From a virus: a stretch of DNA of 64,000 nt. Of the stretch, positions 45,188 through 54,384 are shown one piece after another. The stretch covers positions 1 through 64,000 of the IMG/VR virus record IMGVR_UViG_3300044617_001103; one strand, 5' to 3'. The notes under the pieces are model-generated. The model was not told the origin of the DNA, searched no databases, and worked only from the letters and a program-made list of their open reading frames with translations. A program made the position numbers and the translations under genes. Position 1 is the first letter of the stretch. Each line of letters starts with the position of its first letter.

Positions 45188-45217
45188 TGGTATACTGAGA
45201 TATATAAAAGTATACCA
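45188..45217. promoter_or_regulatory. Inverted repeat at divergent oxygenase promoters
   Basis: TGGTATAC (45188-45195) and GTATACCA (45210-45217) flank an AT-rich core between divergent oxygenase genes. Likely overlapping promoters or an operator; the half-site TATAC...GTATA recalls the repeat at 2292-2335. Confidence 0.5.
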
Positions 45218-45241
45218 TACTAAGAAAGTAAAGGTAGTCCT

Positions 45242-46003
45242 GTGGATCTCAATGCTCAGTGTGTTTATGACCCTAGATTAGGCATAGTATTATATAAAAA
45301 TGCACTAGTTAATTCGCCAGCTATTATAGATAGGCTTGAAAACGGACTTCAACAAAGTTTTAATCCAAGATTTAAATGGTCTTTAGCTACAACAGGTGAC
45401 GAGAATATTGATACTAGTTATAGAAATTGTAGTGATTTTAAGATTCATCCAGATAATACTAAATGGGAAATGTTTCCAGAAATAGAAGATATAAAAAATA
45501 TAACATTTGAGATTAAAGACATTCTTATGTGCGCATTATATGATTATGAAGTAAGGTATCCTGCTGCTAATAAAATGGATTTTATGGAAAGTTTTAACTT
45601 TGTTAAATATGGTCCGGGAGAATACTTTAAGCCACACACAGACCATGGGTTTAGCTACAACGCTACAGTATCTTGTGTCCTGTATTTAAATGACGACTAT
45701 GATGGTGGAGAATTAGCATTTAATAGTTTAGGTTTCAAAATTAAACCTAAGGCTGGGGATTTAATATTTTTTCCTTCAAATTATATATTTGTACACAGTT
45801 CAGAGCCAGTTACTTCGGGAATGAAATATTCAGTAGTAACAATGTTTGATTATAATGAAAGAACACATAAAAATTTTCAATATGGCTATAACCTAGACGG
45901 TTCTCTCGCTGATCCCAACGCAGGACGCGGACCAAGATTTACTGATAAAATAGTGCAACCGCTAAAACAACTTGATGCAGACTATAGATTAATTGGAGCA
46001 TAA
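45242..46003 (+). CDS. 2OG-Fe(II) oxygenase 2
   Basis: 253 residues from a GTG. H132-x-D134 in KPHTDHGF, distal H185, and K195 in place of Arg; animal-type prolyl 4-hydroxylases also use Lys here. LYLNDDYDGGELAF is the family's core strand. Divergent from oxygenase 1 and coupled to the next gene. Confidence 0.82.
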   Translation: MDLNAQCVYDPRLGIVLYKNALVNSPAIIDRLENGLQQSFNPRFKWSLATTGDENIDTSYRNCSDFKIHPDNTKWEMFPEIEDIKNITFEIKDILMCALYDYEVRYPAANKMDFMESFNFVKYGPGEYFKPHTDHGFSYNATVSCVLYLNDDYDGGELAFNSLGFKIKPKAGDLIFFPSNYIFVHSSEPVTSGMKYSVVTMFDYNERTHKNFQYGYNLDGSLADPNAGRGPRFTDKIVQPLKQLDADYRLIGA

Positions 46004-46741
46004 ATGACAAAAGTAACATTATCAAGAACACATCATAATTCAGTTGAAATAAAACAATCTCGCCTCAAGAGAGATTGGATGGACAATACATATAATAAAC
46101 ACGCCTACCAGTGCACTCCTGTAACCACGGCAAATGTTAGCGGATGGGAAATGATTCTTCCAGAAGAATTGGTCGTGATTTGGGATGGAGGACCTAGTCC
46201 AGCAAGAATAATTAGCGGTGGTGTTCATAATGGTTTTCAATTTGCTCATTCAAACATACATGGGATGATATCAATTGCAACTGGTTGGGCAATAAACACA
46301 GAAGAAGGCTACAGTCTGTGGACAACTGGTTCACCAAACTATTATGTAGATGGTGCTTCACCAATGACCGCTAGTATCCCAAGTAGTTGGTGGCCAGATG
46401 AGGTGCAAACAAATTGGGTAATCCATAAAGTAAATGAACCAGTTATATTTCCTAAGGGAAGTCCATTTTTATTTTTTACCATTTATCCAACAGACTTACT
46501 GCCAAGCGTTGAGTTTGAAGTTATCAATAGGTGGGATGATAAAGAGTTAGAAGAATCAAGAAGAAAATATAACGATTTAAAAATAAAAAATTCACAAGAA
46601 AAACCATGGACATGGGTAAAAGGAATAAAAACTGGCGTAGACGCAGATGGTAAAAAAATTGGTCCAGTAACCAAGGGAATTCTAAAGTTGAATGAATTAG
46701 ACAATGTAGTAGGAGAAAATAATTATGATGAACTTCAATGA
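46004..46741 (+). CDS. DUF6065-like protein
   Basis: 245 residues. YQCTPVTTANVSGWEMILPE, VIWDGG and the aromatic IATGWAINTEEGY block fit the DUF6065 family, found in cyanobacteria and aquatic phages often next to oxygenases. No catalytic role is established. It starts directly after the upstream stop and overlaps the next gene by 17 bases. Confidence 0.6.
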   Translation: MTKVTLSRTHHNSVEIKQSRLKRDWMDNTYNKHAYQCTPVTTANVSGWEMILPEELVVIWDGGPSPARIISGGVHNGFQFAHSNIHGMISIATGWAINTEEGYSLWTTGSPNYYVDGASPMTASIPSSWWPDEVQTNWVIHKVNEPVIFPKGSPFLFFTIYPTDLLPSVEFEVINRWDDKELEESRRKYNDLKIKNSQEKPWTWVKGIKTGVDADGKKIGPVTKGILKLNELDNVVGENNYDELQ

Positions 46742-47615
46742 CGTTGAAGGAAAGCATTTGGGTGGTGGAGTTGTTCTGTTCGAGAACGCAGCATCCGTAG
46801 ATTGGGATTGGATGTATAAATTCTGTGAAAGAAGTATAGAACAAGAAAAAGCAGAAATGTATTCACTTACTACTCATCCAAATACCGGTGAAGAAGTCTA
46901 CGTTAATAATAGTGGTTATTATTTTCCTATTGAGACGATTGAAGAAATGCCGTATAGAGCAACGAGAATACATAGAGACAAAGAACTTCAAGCGATGAAA
47001 ACATTAGCTTTTATTGATGAAGTTAAATATAAGTGTTTATTAAAATATATAGAAATGTTTCCTTTAGTATATAAATGTGTTTGGTGGCAAAGTAGGGGTC
47101 ACATAACACAATATAAATCAAATATTTATATGGGCCCACATGCAGACATACAAACAGATTACATGTATGGTGTTCCACATCCGAGCCAACAATTAGCTAT
47201 GAAAAATGTGGTTGGTACAATATTCTACATTAACGACAGTGTTAAATCAGAGAGTGAACTTAACGGAAAGAATTTTACGGGTGGTTCTCATTACTTTCCT
47301 TATTTGGATATAGAGTATACTCCTAAAAGGGGAGATGTATTAATGTTTCCTAGTGATTATATGGCAGCCCATCAGGTAAGGCCAACTGGCGGCGGCGTAA
47401 GATACGCTTACCTAGGTTGGTATTGTCATGGTAGCCCAAATAAAGAATTAAATGAAAATGTTCTTGATCCATTAGAAGACCCAGCAAATTCTACAATGGC
47501 AGTAAATGTTTATCTTCCATTTCTTAGACAAGACTACTTAAAGCAGATTGAAGGAAAAGGATATAAAGAGGAATCAATGCAGTATCTTGTAGCTTTAAAT
47601 ATGGAGCAATATTAA
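46725..47615 (+). CDS. 2OG-Fe(II) oxygenase 3
   Basis: 296 residues. H139-x-D141 in MGPHADIQTD, distal H216 and R226 ten residues later. It differs strongly from oxygenases 1 and 2 outside the core, so the substrates may differ. Coupled to both neighbours. Confidence 0.78.
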   Translation: MMNFNDVEGKHLGGGVVLFENAASVDWDWMYKFCERSIEQEKAEMYSLTTHPNTGEEVYVNNSGYYFPIETIEEMPYRATRIHRDKELQAMKTLAFIDEVKYKCLLKYIEMFPLVYKCVWWQSRGHITQYKSNIYMGPHADIQTDYMYGVPHPSQQLAMKNVVGTIFYINDSVKSESELNGKNFTGGSHYFPYLDIEYTPKRGDVLMFPSDYMAAHQVRPTGGGVRYAYLGWYCHGSPNKELNENVLDPLEDPANSTMAVNVYLPFLRQDYLKQIEGKGYKEESMQYLVALNMEQY

Positions 47616-47842
47616 TGTCTAATATTTCAAAAGAAGAACTTGATTTAATCAAGGAAAAAACTTGTGTATATTTAACAAAATCTATTCACAAATTATGTTT
47701 TTTGCTTGGTAAAGATCCAGAAAAAGCAATGACATCAGAATCATTAAACGATCTCTTAGATGCAGAAGATGTATCTAGAATGCAAATAGATGCAATTACC
47801 TCACTATATAACCAGGTAACTGCATTAAAAAAACTTAATTAA
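47615..47842 (+). CDS. Small helical protein
   Basis: 75 residues, all-helical. Start overlaps the previous stop (TAATG). No family recognised. Confidence 0.6.
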   Translation: MSNISKEELDLIKEKTCVYLTKSIHKLCFLLGKDPEKAMTSESLNDLLDAEDVSRMQIDAITSLYNQVTALKKLN

Positions 47843-47843
47843 T

Positions 47844-48050
47844 ATGAAACCAAAAGAAATTAGCGAAGAACTCATTCATGAGTTTACAGAAAAAATGGAT
47901 GATGTAGTGCCTTCATATTCTGAAGAAGATGAAAACATTGTAATGGAAAACGGTGGCACAACTAGAGAATATGTTTTAACAAACGACTTTGCTGAAATGA
48001 ATAGATATATAATACTTCCTTTGTCTCCAGGTATAGAAGATCTAATATGA
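47844..48050 (+). CDS. Small acidic protein
   Basis: 68 residues, very acidic. Its end overlaps the next start by four bases. No family recognised. Confidence 0.6.
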   Translation: MKPKEISEELIHEFTEKMDDVVPSYSEEDENIVMENGGTTREYVLTNDFAEMNRYIILPLSPGIEDLI

Positions 48051-48343
48051 CCTATAACGCAATTGATGATCTAGCATATATAGATAAGCAGATTATCTTT
48101 TATCTCTACTGCATTGGTTTTGACGGCGCTAAAATAGATTCTTATAATATAGATGAAATCATAGCTGCTACTAGATCTATAACCTTGGCTCCAATAGATG
48201 ATGTTGAATCTGGTAAATTAAATTTAGGTCAAGATCTTTCTTATTTATATTTAAAAAATCAAAGAATCTCATTAATAGGAAACATAAGAAGATTATGGCA
48301 CATGCGTCAGATAGCAATGGGGGCAATCAAATATGATGTATGA
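48047..48343 (+). CDS. Hypothetical protein, 98 aa
   Basis: Helical protein with overlaps at both ends, so translationally coupled inside the modification operon. No family recognised. Confidence 0.6.
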   Translation: MTYNAIDDLAYIDKQIIFYLYCIGFDGAKIDSYNIDEIIAATRSITLAPIDDVESGKLNLGQDLSYLYLKNQRISLIGNIRRLWHMRQIAMGAIKYDV

Positions 48344-49037
48344 AAAAGATTATTTCGATAATTTAGTTAACTTAATTAAGTATGTAGATGTGGAATCTAT
48401 TGATGAATCAATAAAAAAAAGTAAAAATGTTAAAAACTATTTAGATACTTTATCTTTAGATAAAAGAAAAATAGCTGCAGGGATGGATTTCTTAATTTGG
48501 TATTTTGATGTATTTAGTCAAGAAACTCATTTCTGGAACACTAATCAAGCATACTACTATGCGGCTAACACTCATGAGTTTGGGTTCTTAACCGCTAATC
48601 CTAAAACATCTTTAATGACCCTCCCAGCATTTAATACAGGACTAGTTAGATTGATGCAAAAAAGATCAAAGCTAACACTCCTTAATAATTATCAATTAAA
48701 TCTATTTGAAAGAATAATAAAAAAAGATAATGAAGATTGGGATTATAATACCATTTCGATGCAAGATATAGAGTCAAGTAATGCCGGGACCTATGATTTT
48801 ATCTGTATGAGCATACATGACGTTTTACATGATCCTGAATTAGTAGTTAAATTTTATAACATGCTAAACAAAAATGGCACCATAATGATGCTCTATACTG
48901 GAACTGATTCTCTATATAAAGATGAGTCTGTTTTTACAGATTTTTACGAAGTTCACGAGTATCTTAAAAATATAGAGAATTCTTGCGTTTACCATAATCC
49001 AACCGGGGCCGCTGTTACATATGCAGTAAAACTGTAG
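48333..49037 (+). CDS. Methyltransferase-like protein
   Basis: 234 residues. The C-terminal half resembles a class I SAM-dependent methyltransferase: YDFICMSIHDVLHDPE (strand 4 region) and MLNKNGTIMMLY (strand 5). The N-terminal glycine-rich SAM loop is not obvious, so it may be divergent or inactive. Lies between oxygenases 3 and 4. Confidence 0.5.
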   Translation: MMYEKDYFDNLVNLIKYVDVESIDESIKKSKNVKNYLDTLSLDKRKIAAGMDFLIWYFDVFSQETHFWNTNQAYYYAANTHEFGFLTANPKTSLMTLPAFNTGLVRLMQKRSKLTLLNNYQLNLFERIIKKDNEDWDYNTISMQDIESSNAGTYDFICMSIHDVLHDPELVVKFYNMLNKNGTIMMLYTGTDSLYKDESVFTDFYEVHEYLKNIENSCVYHNPTGAAVTYAVKL

Positions 49038-49050
49038 TACTATATATATT

Positions 49051-49728
49051 ATGATTATTATAGACAAATACATAAAAGATCAGATTCTATTAGATGAAAT
49101 TAAATATACCAAAGACTTTTTCCCGGAGTCAATGGGTGATGAAGATCGCATTGCAATTGTTTTAAATGGATATCATGATGAGTTATCCGATTGTTTTGCC
49201 CCTTATATGTTCTGGGATGGGTGGCATAAGTCTGAGGCAAATACACCAAGGAAAAGATTAATTAAAGCAATCTGGGAAAATAATCTTCCTTTTCCAATTG
49301 AGGAATTGTGCGGATTTGAGTATTGGACTAGGACTTTCAAGCCAGGACAATTCTTAGATGTTCACGTAGATGAGGATACTTTTCTATACGCAGATACCAA
49401 AATCTTCAGAGGGCCAAAAATTGGATGTGTGTACTATCCGGAAACAAATGATGTTGTTGGTGGCTTCTTAGAGCTTCACCCTAAAGCTGTATCAGAAGAC
49501 ACTCCAAACGCCCTTGAGAGAGAAAATATGGATACACTAGTTGTTCCAATTGAACTCAGAGAAAGAATAGCCTGTCTGCCAAATAGGTTAATTATTTTCG
49601 ATGCTGGTCACGTTATACACAATACAACCCCGCCAATTTCCGGGGTGAGAAGGGTTGTGGTTATCAACGTTTGGCACAGGGATAGTCCCCCAATAGCCTT
49701 AAAGGCTAACAAGTTTTATTACGAATAA
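49051..49728 (+). CDS. 2OG-Fe(II) oxygenase 4
   Basis: 225 residues. H105-x-D107 in LDVHVDEDT, distal H190 and R200 ten residues later. The FEYWTRTFKPGQFL lead-in and WH end suggest a separate subgroup from the other three. Start preceded by TACTATAT. Confidence 0.78.
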   Translation: MIIIDKYIKDQILLDEIKYTKDFFPESMGDEDRIAIVLNGYHDELSDCFAPYMFWDGWHKSEANTPRKRLIKAIWENNLPFPIEELCGFEYWTRTFKPGQFLDVHVDEDTFLYADTKIFRGPKIGCVYYPETNDVVGGFLELHPKAVSEDTPNALERENMDTLVVPIELRERIACLPNRLIIFDAGHVIHNTTPPISGVRRVVVINVWHRDSPPIALKANKFYYE

Positions 49729-49745
49729 TAATTCAACTTTATATC

Positions 49746-49755
49746 ATTACTATAT
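49746..49755 (+). promoter_or_regulatory. ATTACTATAT element
   Basis: Exact copy 25 bases before the ATG at 49781. Confidence 0.5.
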
Positions 49756-49780
49756 AGTTAATACTTTTTAAAGGACATTT

Positions 49781-50077
49781 ATGTTATATAATGACATTAT
49801 TGACTATAACCAATCTGGTATTCAATACAATGGAACTATTGTTTTAATAATAGAGGGAATATCAAATCCTGTCATTTTAAATGATATAAAAGTTAACTTT
49901 GGTGGAAAAGAAGACTATTCAGTAGCTTCTTCAATAGGCGTAATAAGTGTAGATTTAGCTCCAACTGGAGTAATAACAATACAAGCTCTTGAAAAAGAAG
50001 GAGCTGCGCTTATTCAAGCAAGTGAAATAACCATACATTCTGGCACGCTTATTAGTATCCAGTATCAGAGTGAATAA
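49781..50077 (+). CDS. Small beta-rich protein
   Basis: 98 residues, Ile/Val-rich strands, likely a small virion domain. Flanked by its own promoter-like elements on both sides. No family recognised. Confidence 0.6.
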   Translation: MLYNDIIDYNQSGIQYNGTIVLIIEGISNPVILNDIKVNFGGKEDYSVASSIGVISVDLAPTGVITIQALEKEGAALIQASEITIHSGTLISIQYQSE

Positions 50078-50099
50078 CCTCACCAACACAATTTAAAGT

Positions 50100-50114
50100 A
50101 CTACTATATAAATA
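50100..50114 (+). promoter_or_regulatory. Combined ACTACTATAT / TATAAATA element
   Basis: The TACTATAT element overlaps a perfect TATAAATA (50107-50114), joining the two promoter-like motifs of this phage 22 bases before the ATG at 50137. Confidence 0.55.
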
Positions 50115-50136
50115 TCTACTTTTTAAAGAGGGAAAA

Positions 50137-51027
50137 ATGGCAAATATACTAGTCAATGATACTGTACGTCTAAAGGTTAAGTTCATTGACGTAGATGCGA
50201 ATGGTAATCAGGTAGAAGTTTCTCCCGTATCGGTTTCTATGAGCATAACGAATTCAAGTAATGTGCTAATAATATCAGCTACTCCCGCTTCCCTTAGTAG
50301 CTCTGAATTTTACTATGACTATACCCCATCAGCACCTGGCACGTATAAGGTTTCTTTTAATGGTATTTTAGCAAATAATACTACGATTAGTGTTAATCAG
50401 CAGATATATGTGAGCACTCCGACAGAAGATTATAAGCCAACAGTCTTCTTGAGAGAAGATGAAATAATAGCTTTTGCAGCGGATATAGAGCCATTGTATC
50501 TTGATCCGGAGCAACTCCTCCCGTATTTCCCTGACGCTTCCCTTTTGGAAATAGGTGAATTTGTACATAACTATTCTATAGAAATAAAGAATATATTTAA
50601 ATTATTAGAAACTGAAGATGGAACAAATATTCCATTTACAGCATTTGAATATGTAAGAGCAGCCACCTGTTGTGAGCTGACAAGAGTTTATGGAAATGGC
50701 GGAGATGATGAGCTTTCGGTAAGGCTTGGCGATCTTTCGATAACTAACAAAAATTTACCTAGAAACACTTTAAGTAGAGCTAACGCTACCACTTGGTGTC
50801 AAATTGCAGCAATGCTTAGAAAAGAAATGTTAACATCAAAAGTTGGAATGAAAGCAGTTCAACCAAAAGGTTTACCAAGTCTTCCAACAATTGGAGCCGG
50901 AAGAACTATGGATCCATATACCGGATTGTCAGTTTACTACACTCCAAGAGACCTATATGGACCAACTCATATCCAGTCGCCAGACCAGAATCCAATTCCA
51001 GAAAGAGGAATAAGGAAGTATGATTGA
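50137..51027 (+). CDS. Neck / head-tail connector with Ig-like N-domain
   Basis: 296 residues. Residues 1-90 form an Ig-like beta domain; residues 100-200 are helical (DPEQLLPYFPDASLLEIGEFVHN) as in head-tail connectors. It heads the neck-sheath-tube cluster and overlaps the next start by eight bases. Confidence 0.6.
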   Translation: MANILVNDTVRLKVKFIDVDANGNQVEVSPVSVSMSITNSSNVLIISATPASLSSSEFYYDYTPSAPGTYKVSFNGILANNTTISVNQQIYVSTPTEDYKPTVFLREDEIIAFAADIEPLYLDPEQLLPYFPDASLLEIGEFVHNYSIEIKNIFKLLETEDGTNIPFTAFEYVRAATCCELTRVYGNGGDDELSVRLGDLSITNKNLPRNTLSRANATTWCQIAAMLRKEMLTSKVGMKAVQPKGLPSLPTIGAGRTMDPYTGLSVYYTPRDLYGPTHIQSPDQNPIPERGIRKYD

Positions 51028-51392
51028 TCCAAAACGCACATTAAGCAATATACTGCGTAGTTGGGGTCACAATGTATTAGTTCAAAAAGTACTAGATCAG
51101 AAAACTATGACCTATAGCCAAAAGATGCAAAGGTATACCGTAAGAGCTGTATATCCGGGAGCTCAACGGATTTGCTAATATACTAGAAGAAAACATACAA
51201 GGCTTAACCGTTAGCTCTGAAGTGATATATTATTTTCAAGATACAGCAAATATTAAATCTGGTGATAGAATATATGAAGACTATTCAAGTGGTCAGCAAA
51301 TTTTTTTAGTAGACTTTTCTGCTCCAGTAAGAGGTAGAGGCGGAAAAGTAGTTTACTGGGTTGCAGGTGCGACTAGAGAAAGTAAAAATTAA
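51020..51392 (+). CDS. Head-tail completion-like protein, recoded
   Basis: 123 residues after a +1 shift at 51167; the zero frame stops at 51178. Small beta-rich protein placed between the connector and sheath-like genes, where neck or stopper proteins are usual. It overlaps the connector gene by eight bases. Confidence 0.65.
51167..51170 (+). other. CGG-A +1 recoding site 14 (neck protein)
   Basis: Zero frame GCT CAA CGG ATT stops at 51176-51178; shifted frame CAA GGA TTT GCT continues to 51392. Confidence 0.9.
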
Positions 51393-53468
51393 ATGTTAAG
51401 AGTACACAATGGTCAGTTGGTAAAGTTTAGATTTGCCTTTTTGGTAAACGGTGAGTTCTACGACCCTTTAGATCAAGCTACTCCTGTAGATATATATGCA
51501 ACAGTTTCAAGAGGTGATGGCAATATAATTCATTCTTCTACTTCATTGATTAATACAAGTTATCGAATTATATCAATAACACCACCAACTTCAATAGTGA
51601 GTGGTCACATTTCGGCAACATTTACATTTGATGTAGATCATAAGTTAGCCGCTGGAGATACCGTAATCATCTATGGTGTTGGCGGTGGATATAACGCAGA
51701 GTACATAATCACATCTGCACCAACTACAAAATCAGTAATAGCAAGGACAGCTGCTACTACCTTACCAAGTTTATCAAGCTATAACGCCGCAAAAGTGTAT
51801 GCAAGAGCAGCTCTCAAAACAAATTCTTACTATGATAGACCATCAGGCTCTGAGTACGGCTTTTATTATAAAATTCCAGATACGCTTTTTGGCGGGACTT
51901 ATACCGTCTCCATTCAATGTGCATACAACGATAGAACTCAGGTAATTGAACATCACTTTGAAGTATCTAGAAGTCAAATTGGTAGAGTCGGAAATATAGT
52001 ATATAAAAAAATAGAAAATGGAGTGATAACTTTATCAACTGATATTGATCACAACTTATCATCTGGTGATCAAATTTCAATATCAGAAATAAGTGCAGCC
52101 TTTAACGGAAATCATTTTATCTCCTCAGTCCCAGCGAATAATAAATTTTCTATTAAAACAAATATTCCATTATCTAATGGAGAACAACTTACAACAGGAA
52201 AATATTCTGTCATCAATACAACTGGAGTATCTAAAGATTTAACAGGACCAACAACTGGTGCAAGTATTTCGAAGAGACCAATTTTTGATTCACTAGAAGA
52301 ATATTATAATACCAATTCAATATTATTTATAGGTCATAGCGATGGAATCGAACTAAATCAAATTATAAAAATTAATTCAATTCAAGAAGCTACTAACCTA
52401 TTGGGTGCAAATACTTCTTCTCCCCTTCTAAGAGGAATTCACGATGCGTTTAGTTGCGGAGCAAAGTCTATATTCATGATGGCTTCTGCGCCAATGTCAG
52501 AATATATTGATGATATTTCTCAAAGACTTATCGACATGCCAATACTTTTTTCAGCGGAAACAAATTCTAATGTAAACTTTTATGAAAAATATTATGAAAG
52601 ACTAGCAGTAAGTTACGATATAGCAAAAGGGCTTGACTTCATTGACATAATAGTGCCACTCGAAACTTCGATGATAAATACTGGGTCTGTTGACTTTATA
52701 GCTCAACTAGCTGTTCATTGTTATTCTTTCAATAATGCTACTGGATATGTGCAAATGGGAATCATTGGTTCTAAAAATAATGGAACAAAAGACAGTGATG
52801 TTCAACTTCTAGAACAAAATACTAGACTTGTAAATAAATTTACCACTTACTCAATAAGTGGAGAAATAGAAAGTGATATAGGTAGATATATTATTCCCGT
52901 ATACGGAGAATTAACTTTCAATCATATAGGTTTTGGAAGATCATATACGAGTTCAGCTGCAGCAGCATTTGCTGGAATGATGTCGTCAACTCCAGTCTAT
53001 AATGGGATAATTAGAAAAAGAATACCAGGAGCATATTCTGTTTATGGTTCTAATTTATCTGGAGATTCATTAGCTAGGTTAGATAACCTCGGTGTCAATG
53101 TTGTGTACAGAACGCGCAAAGCACTAAGGGGTAATCCGTATGAAGTAAACATATCTAATGATTATACATTAGCTAATAAAAATAGCTCTTTTACAAAAGC
53201 TCCGCAAATGAGATTAGTAGCTATGGTTATAACTGAAATAAAAGCTATAGCAAATGATGGCATAGGAAAGAACGCAGAAGATAAAGTAATTTCACAAGTT
53301 AAAGCAATGCTTGATACGCTAGTATCTACTAGAACTATTAAGGATTATAAACTTCAATCATATGGATCTAAAACAGAAAGAGGAACTTTAATTTTTGAAA
53401 TAAATTTAGTTTCTTCTCTTGGTTTAAAAAGTATTAATTTTTCCATAATTACAGGACCAGGAGCGTAG
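51393..53468 (+). CDS. Sheath-like protein 1 (large)
   Basis: 691 residues. The first 300 are beta-rich domains; the C-terminal half follows tail sheath layout (GIHDAFSCGAKSIFMM, then GFGRSYTSSAAAAFAGMMSS near 510-530, and a closing strand MRLVAMVITEIKAIANDG). A second, shorter sheath protein follows, so this one may be a sheath initiator or a decorated sheath. Confidence 0.7.
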   Translation: MLRVHNGQLVKFRFAFLVNGEFYDPLDQATPVDIYATVSRGDGNIIHSSTSLINTSYRIISITPPTSIVSGHISATFTFDVDHKLAAGDTVIIYGVGGGYNAEYIITSAPTTKSVIARTAATTLPSLSSYNAAKVYARAALKTNSYYDRPSGSEYGFYYKIPDTLFGGTYTVSIQCAYNDRTQVIEHHFEVSRSQIGRVGNIVYKKIENGVITLSTDIDHNLSSGDQISISEISAAFNGNHFISSVPANNKFSIKTNIPLSNGEQLTTGKYSVINTTGVSKDLTGPTTGASISKRPIFDSLEEYYNTNSILFIGHSDGIELNQIIKINSIQEATNLLGANTSSPLLRGIHDAFSCGAKSIFMMASAPMSEYIDDISQRLIDMPILFSAETNSNVNFYEKYYERLAVSYDIAKGLDFIDIIVPLETSMINTGSVDFIAQLAVHCYSFNNATGYVQMGIIGSKNNGTKDSDVQLLEQNTRLVNKFTTYSISGEIESDIGRYIIPVYGELTFNHIGFGRSYTSSAAAAFAGMMSSTPVYNGIIRKRIPGAYSVYGSNLSGDSLARLDNLGVNVVYRTRKALRGNPYEVNISNDYTLANKNSSFTKAPQMRLVAMVITEIKAIANDGIGKNAEDKVISQVKAMLDTLVSTRTIKDYKLQSYGSKTERGTLIFEINLVSSLGLKSINFSIITGPGA

Positions 53469-53469
53469 T

Positions 53470-54282
53470 ATGCAGTCTTCATTCCCATTCCCAGGTAGCT
53501 TTAATGCTGACCAAGCACCAGGCAATAAGTGGGAGCAATATACGGAAAGTAGAGATAGGCTTCGAGAGCAAGATCCTAAGTATTATAATGATACTGATTC
53601 AAGGAGATCAAAAGCCGAAGGAAATTTAACCTATCTTGGATTTATCGAAGTTGTCAAAATGCTTTGGGAAAACTCATATCCAGACATTCCAATTGTTGCA
53701 ACATTTGGAGGTAAGTTTGCATCTTACCCTTGTGTAGCCTATGGCCTTGAATTAAAGAGAGCTCATAATCAAGAACCCAAAATGCGATACAGAGATAAGG
53801 CTTTAGGTGAAGATGGTAAATATTACATTATAGAAGGTCAGCGTTTTCAGAACGTTGTCTCTTTTACCGTTATGGTTGAAGCCAATGCTGGCCAGTTGTC
53901 AGGCGATCAACAACGATATGCTGGGGCAGAAGTAGCTGATAGAGTTATGGAAATATTTGAAGATTTTATGTTGGAATACACTCCAGTTTTTAAGAGACTA
54001 GGGGCATCGGAACTCGTATATGCCAGAAGGGTTTCGGATACCGAAACAAACATGGACCAAACTGATGTAGTTAAAAGAACAGTTACATATTTGTTAACAA
54101 CTGAAAAAATACATGTATCAGCAGTTGATAAGATTGAGTCAATTGTGGCCGATATACGCCAATGGGTTTCCTATGAAAAGGATCTAATAGAGCAGGCAGC
54201 TGCGACTCCTTCTTCGTATTACAATCCAGATATGAACATAGGTATTGTAGACTTATTCCAAAGTGCTACCCCGAACTCATAA
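53470..54282 (+). CDS. Tail terminator / neck-like protein
   Basis: 270 residues. The core (VEANAGQLSGDQQRYAGAEVADRVMEIFEDF) has the pattern of small tail-terminator or sheath-terminator proteins. It starts one base after the sheath-like gene. Confidence 0.5.
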   Translation: MQSSFPFPGSFNADQAPGNKWEQYTESRDRLREQDPKYYNDTDSRRSKAEGNLTYLGFIEVVKMLWENSYPDIPIVATFGGKFASYPCVAYGLELKRAHNQEPKMRYRDKALGEDGKYYIIEGQRFQNVVSFTVMVEANAGQLSGDQQRYAGAEVADRVMEIFEDFMLEYTPVFKRLGASELVYARRVSDTETNMDQTDVVKRTVTYLLTTEKIHVSAVDKIESIVADIRQWVSYEKDLIEQAAATPSSYYNPDMNIGIVDLFQSATPNS

Positions 54283-54327
54283 TATTTAGTAGAATACGTA
54301 AATCTAGTTAGTTTTTACAGGTACCCC

Positions 54328-54337
54328 ATTACTATAT
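54328..54337 (+). promoter_or_regulatory. ATTACTATAT element
   Basis: Exact copy 47 bases before the sheath gene at 54385. Confidence 0.5.
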
Positions 54338-54384
54338 CTTTCGAGTTAATCCAAAAAATCCCTGACTCGGAGGTTAAGAATAAC

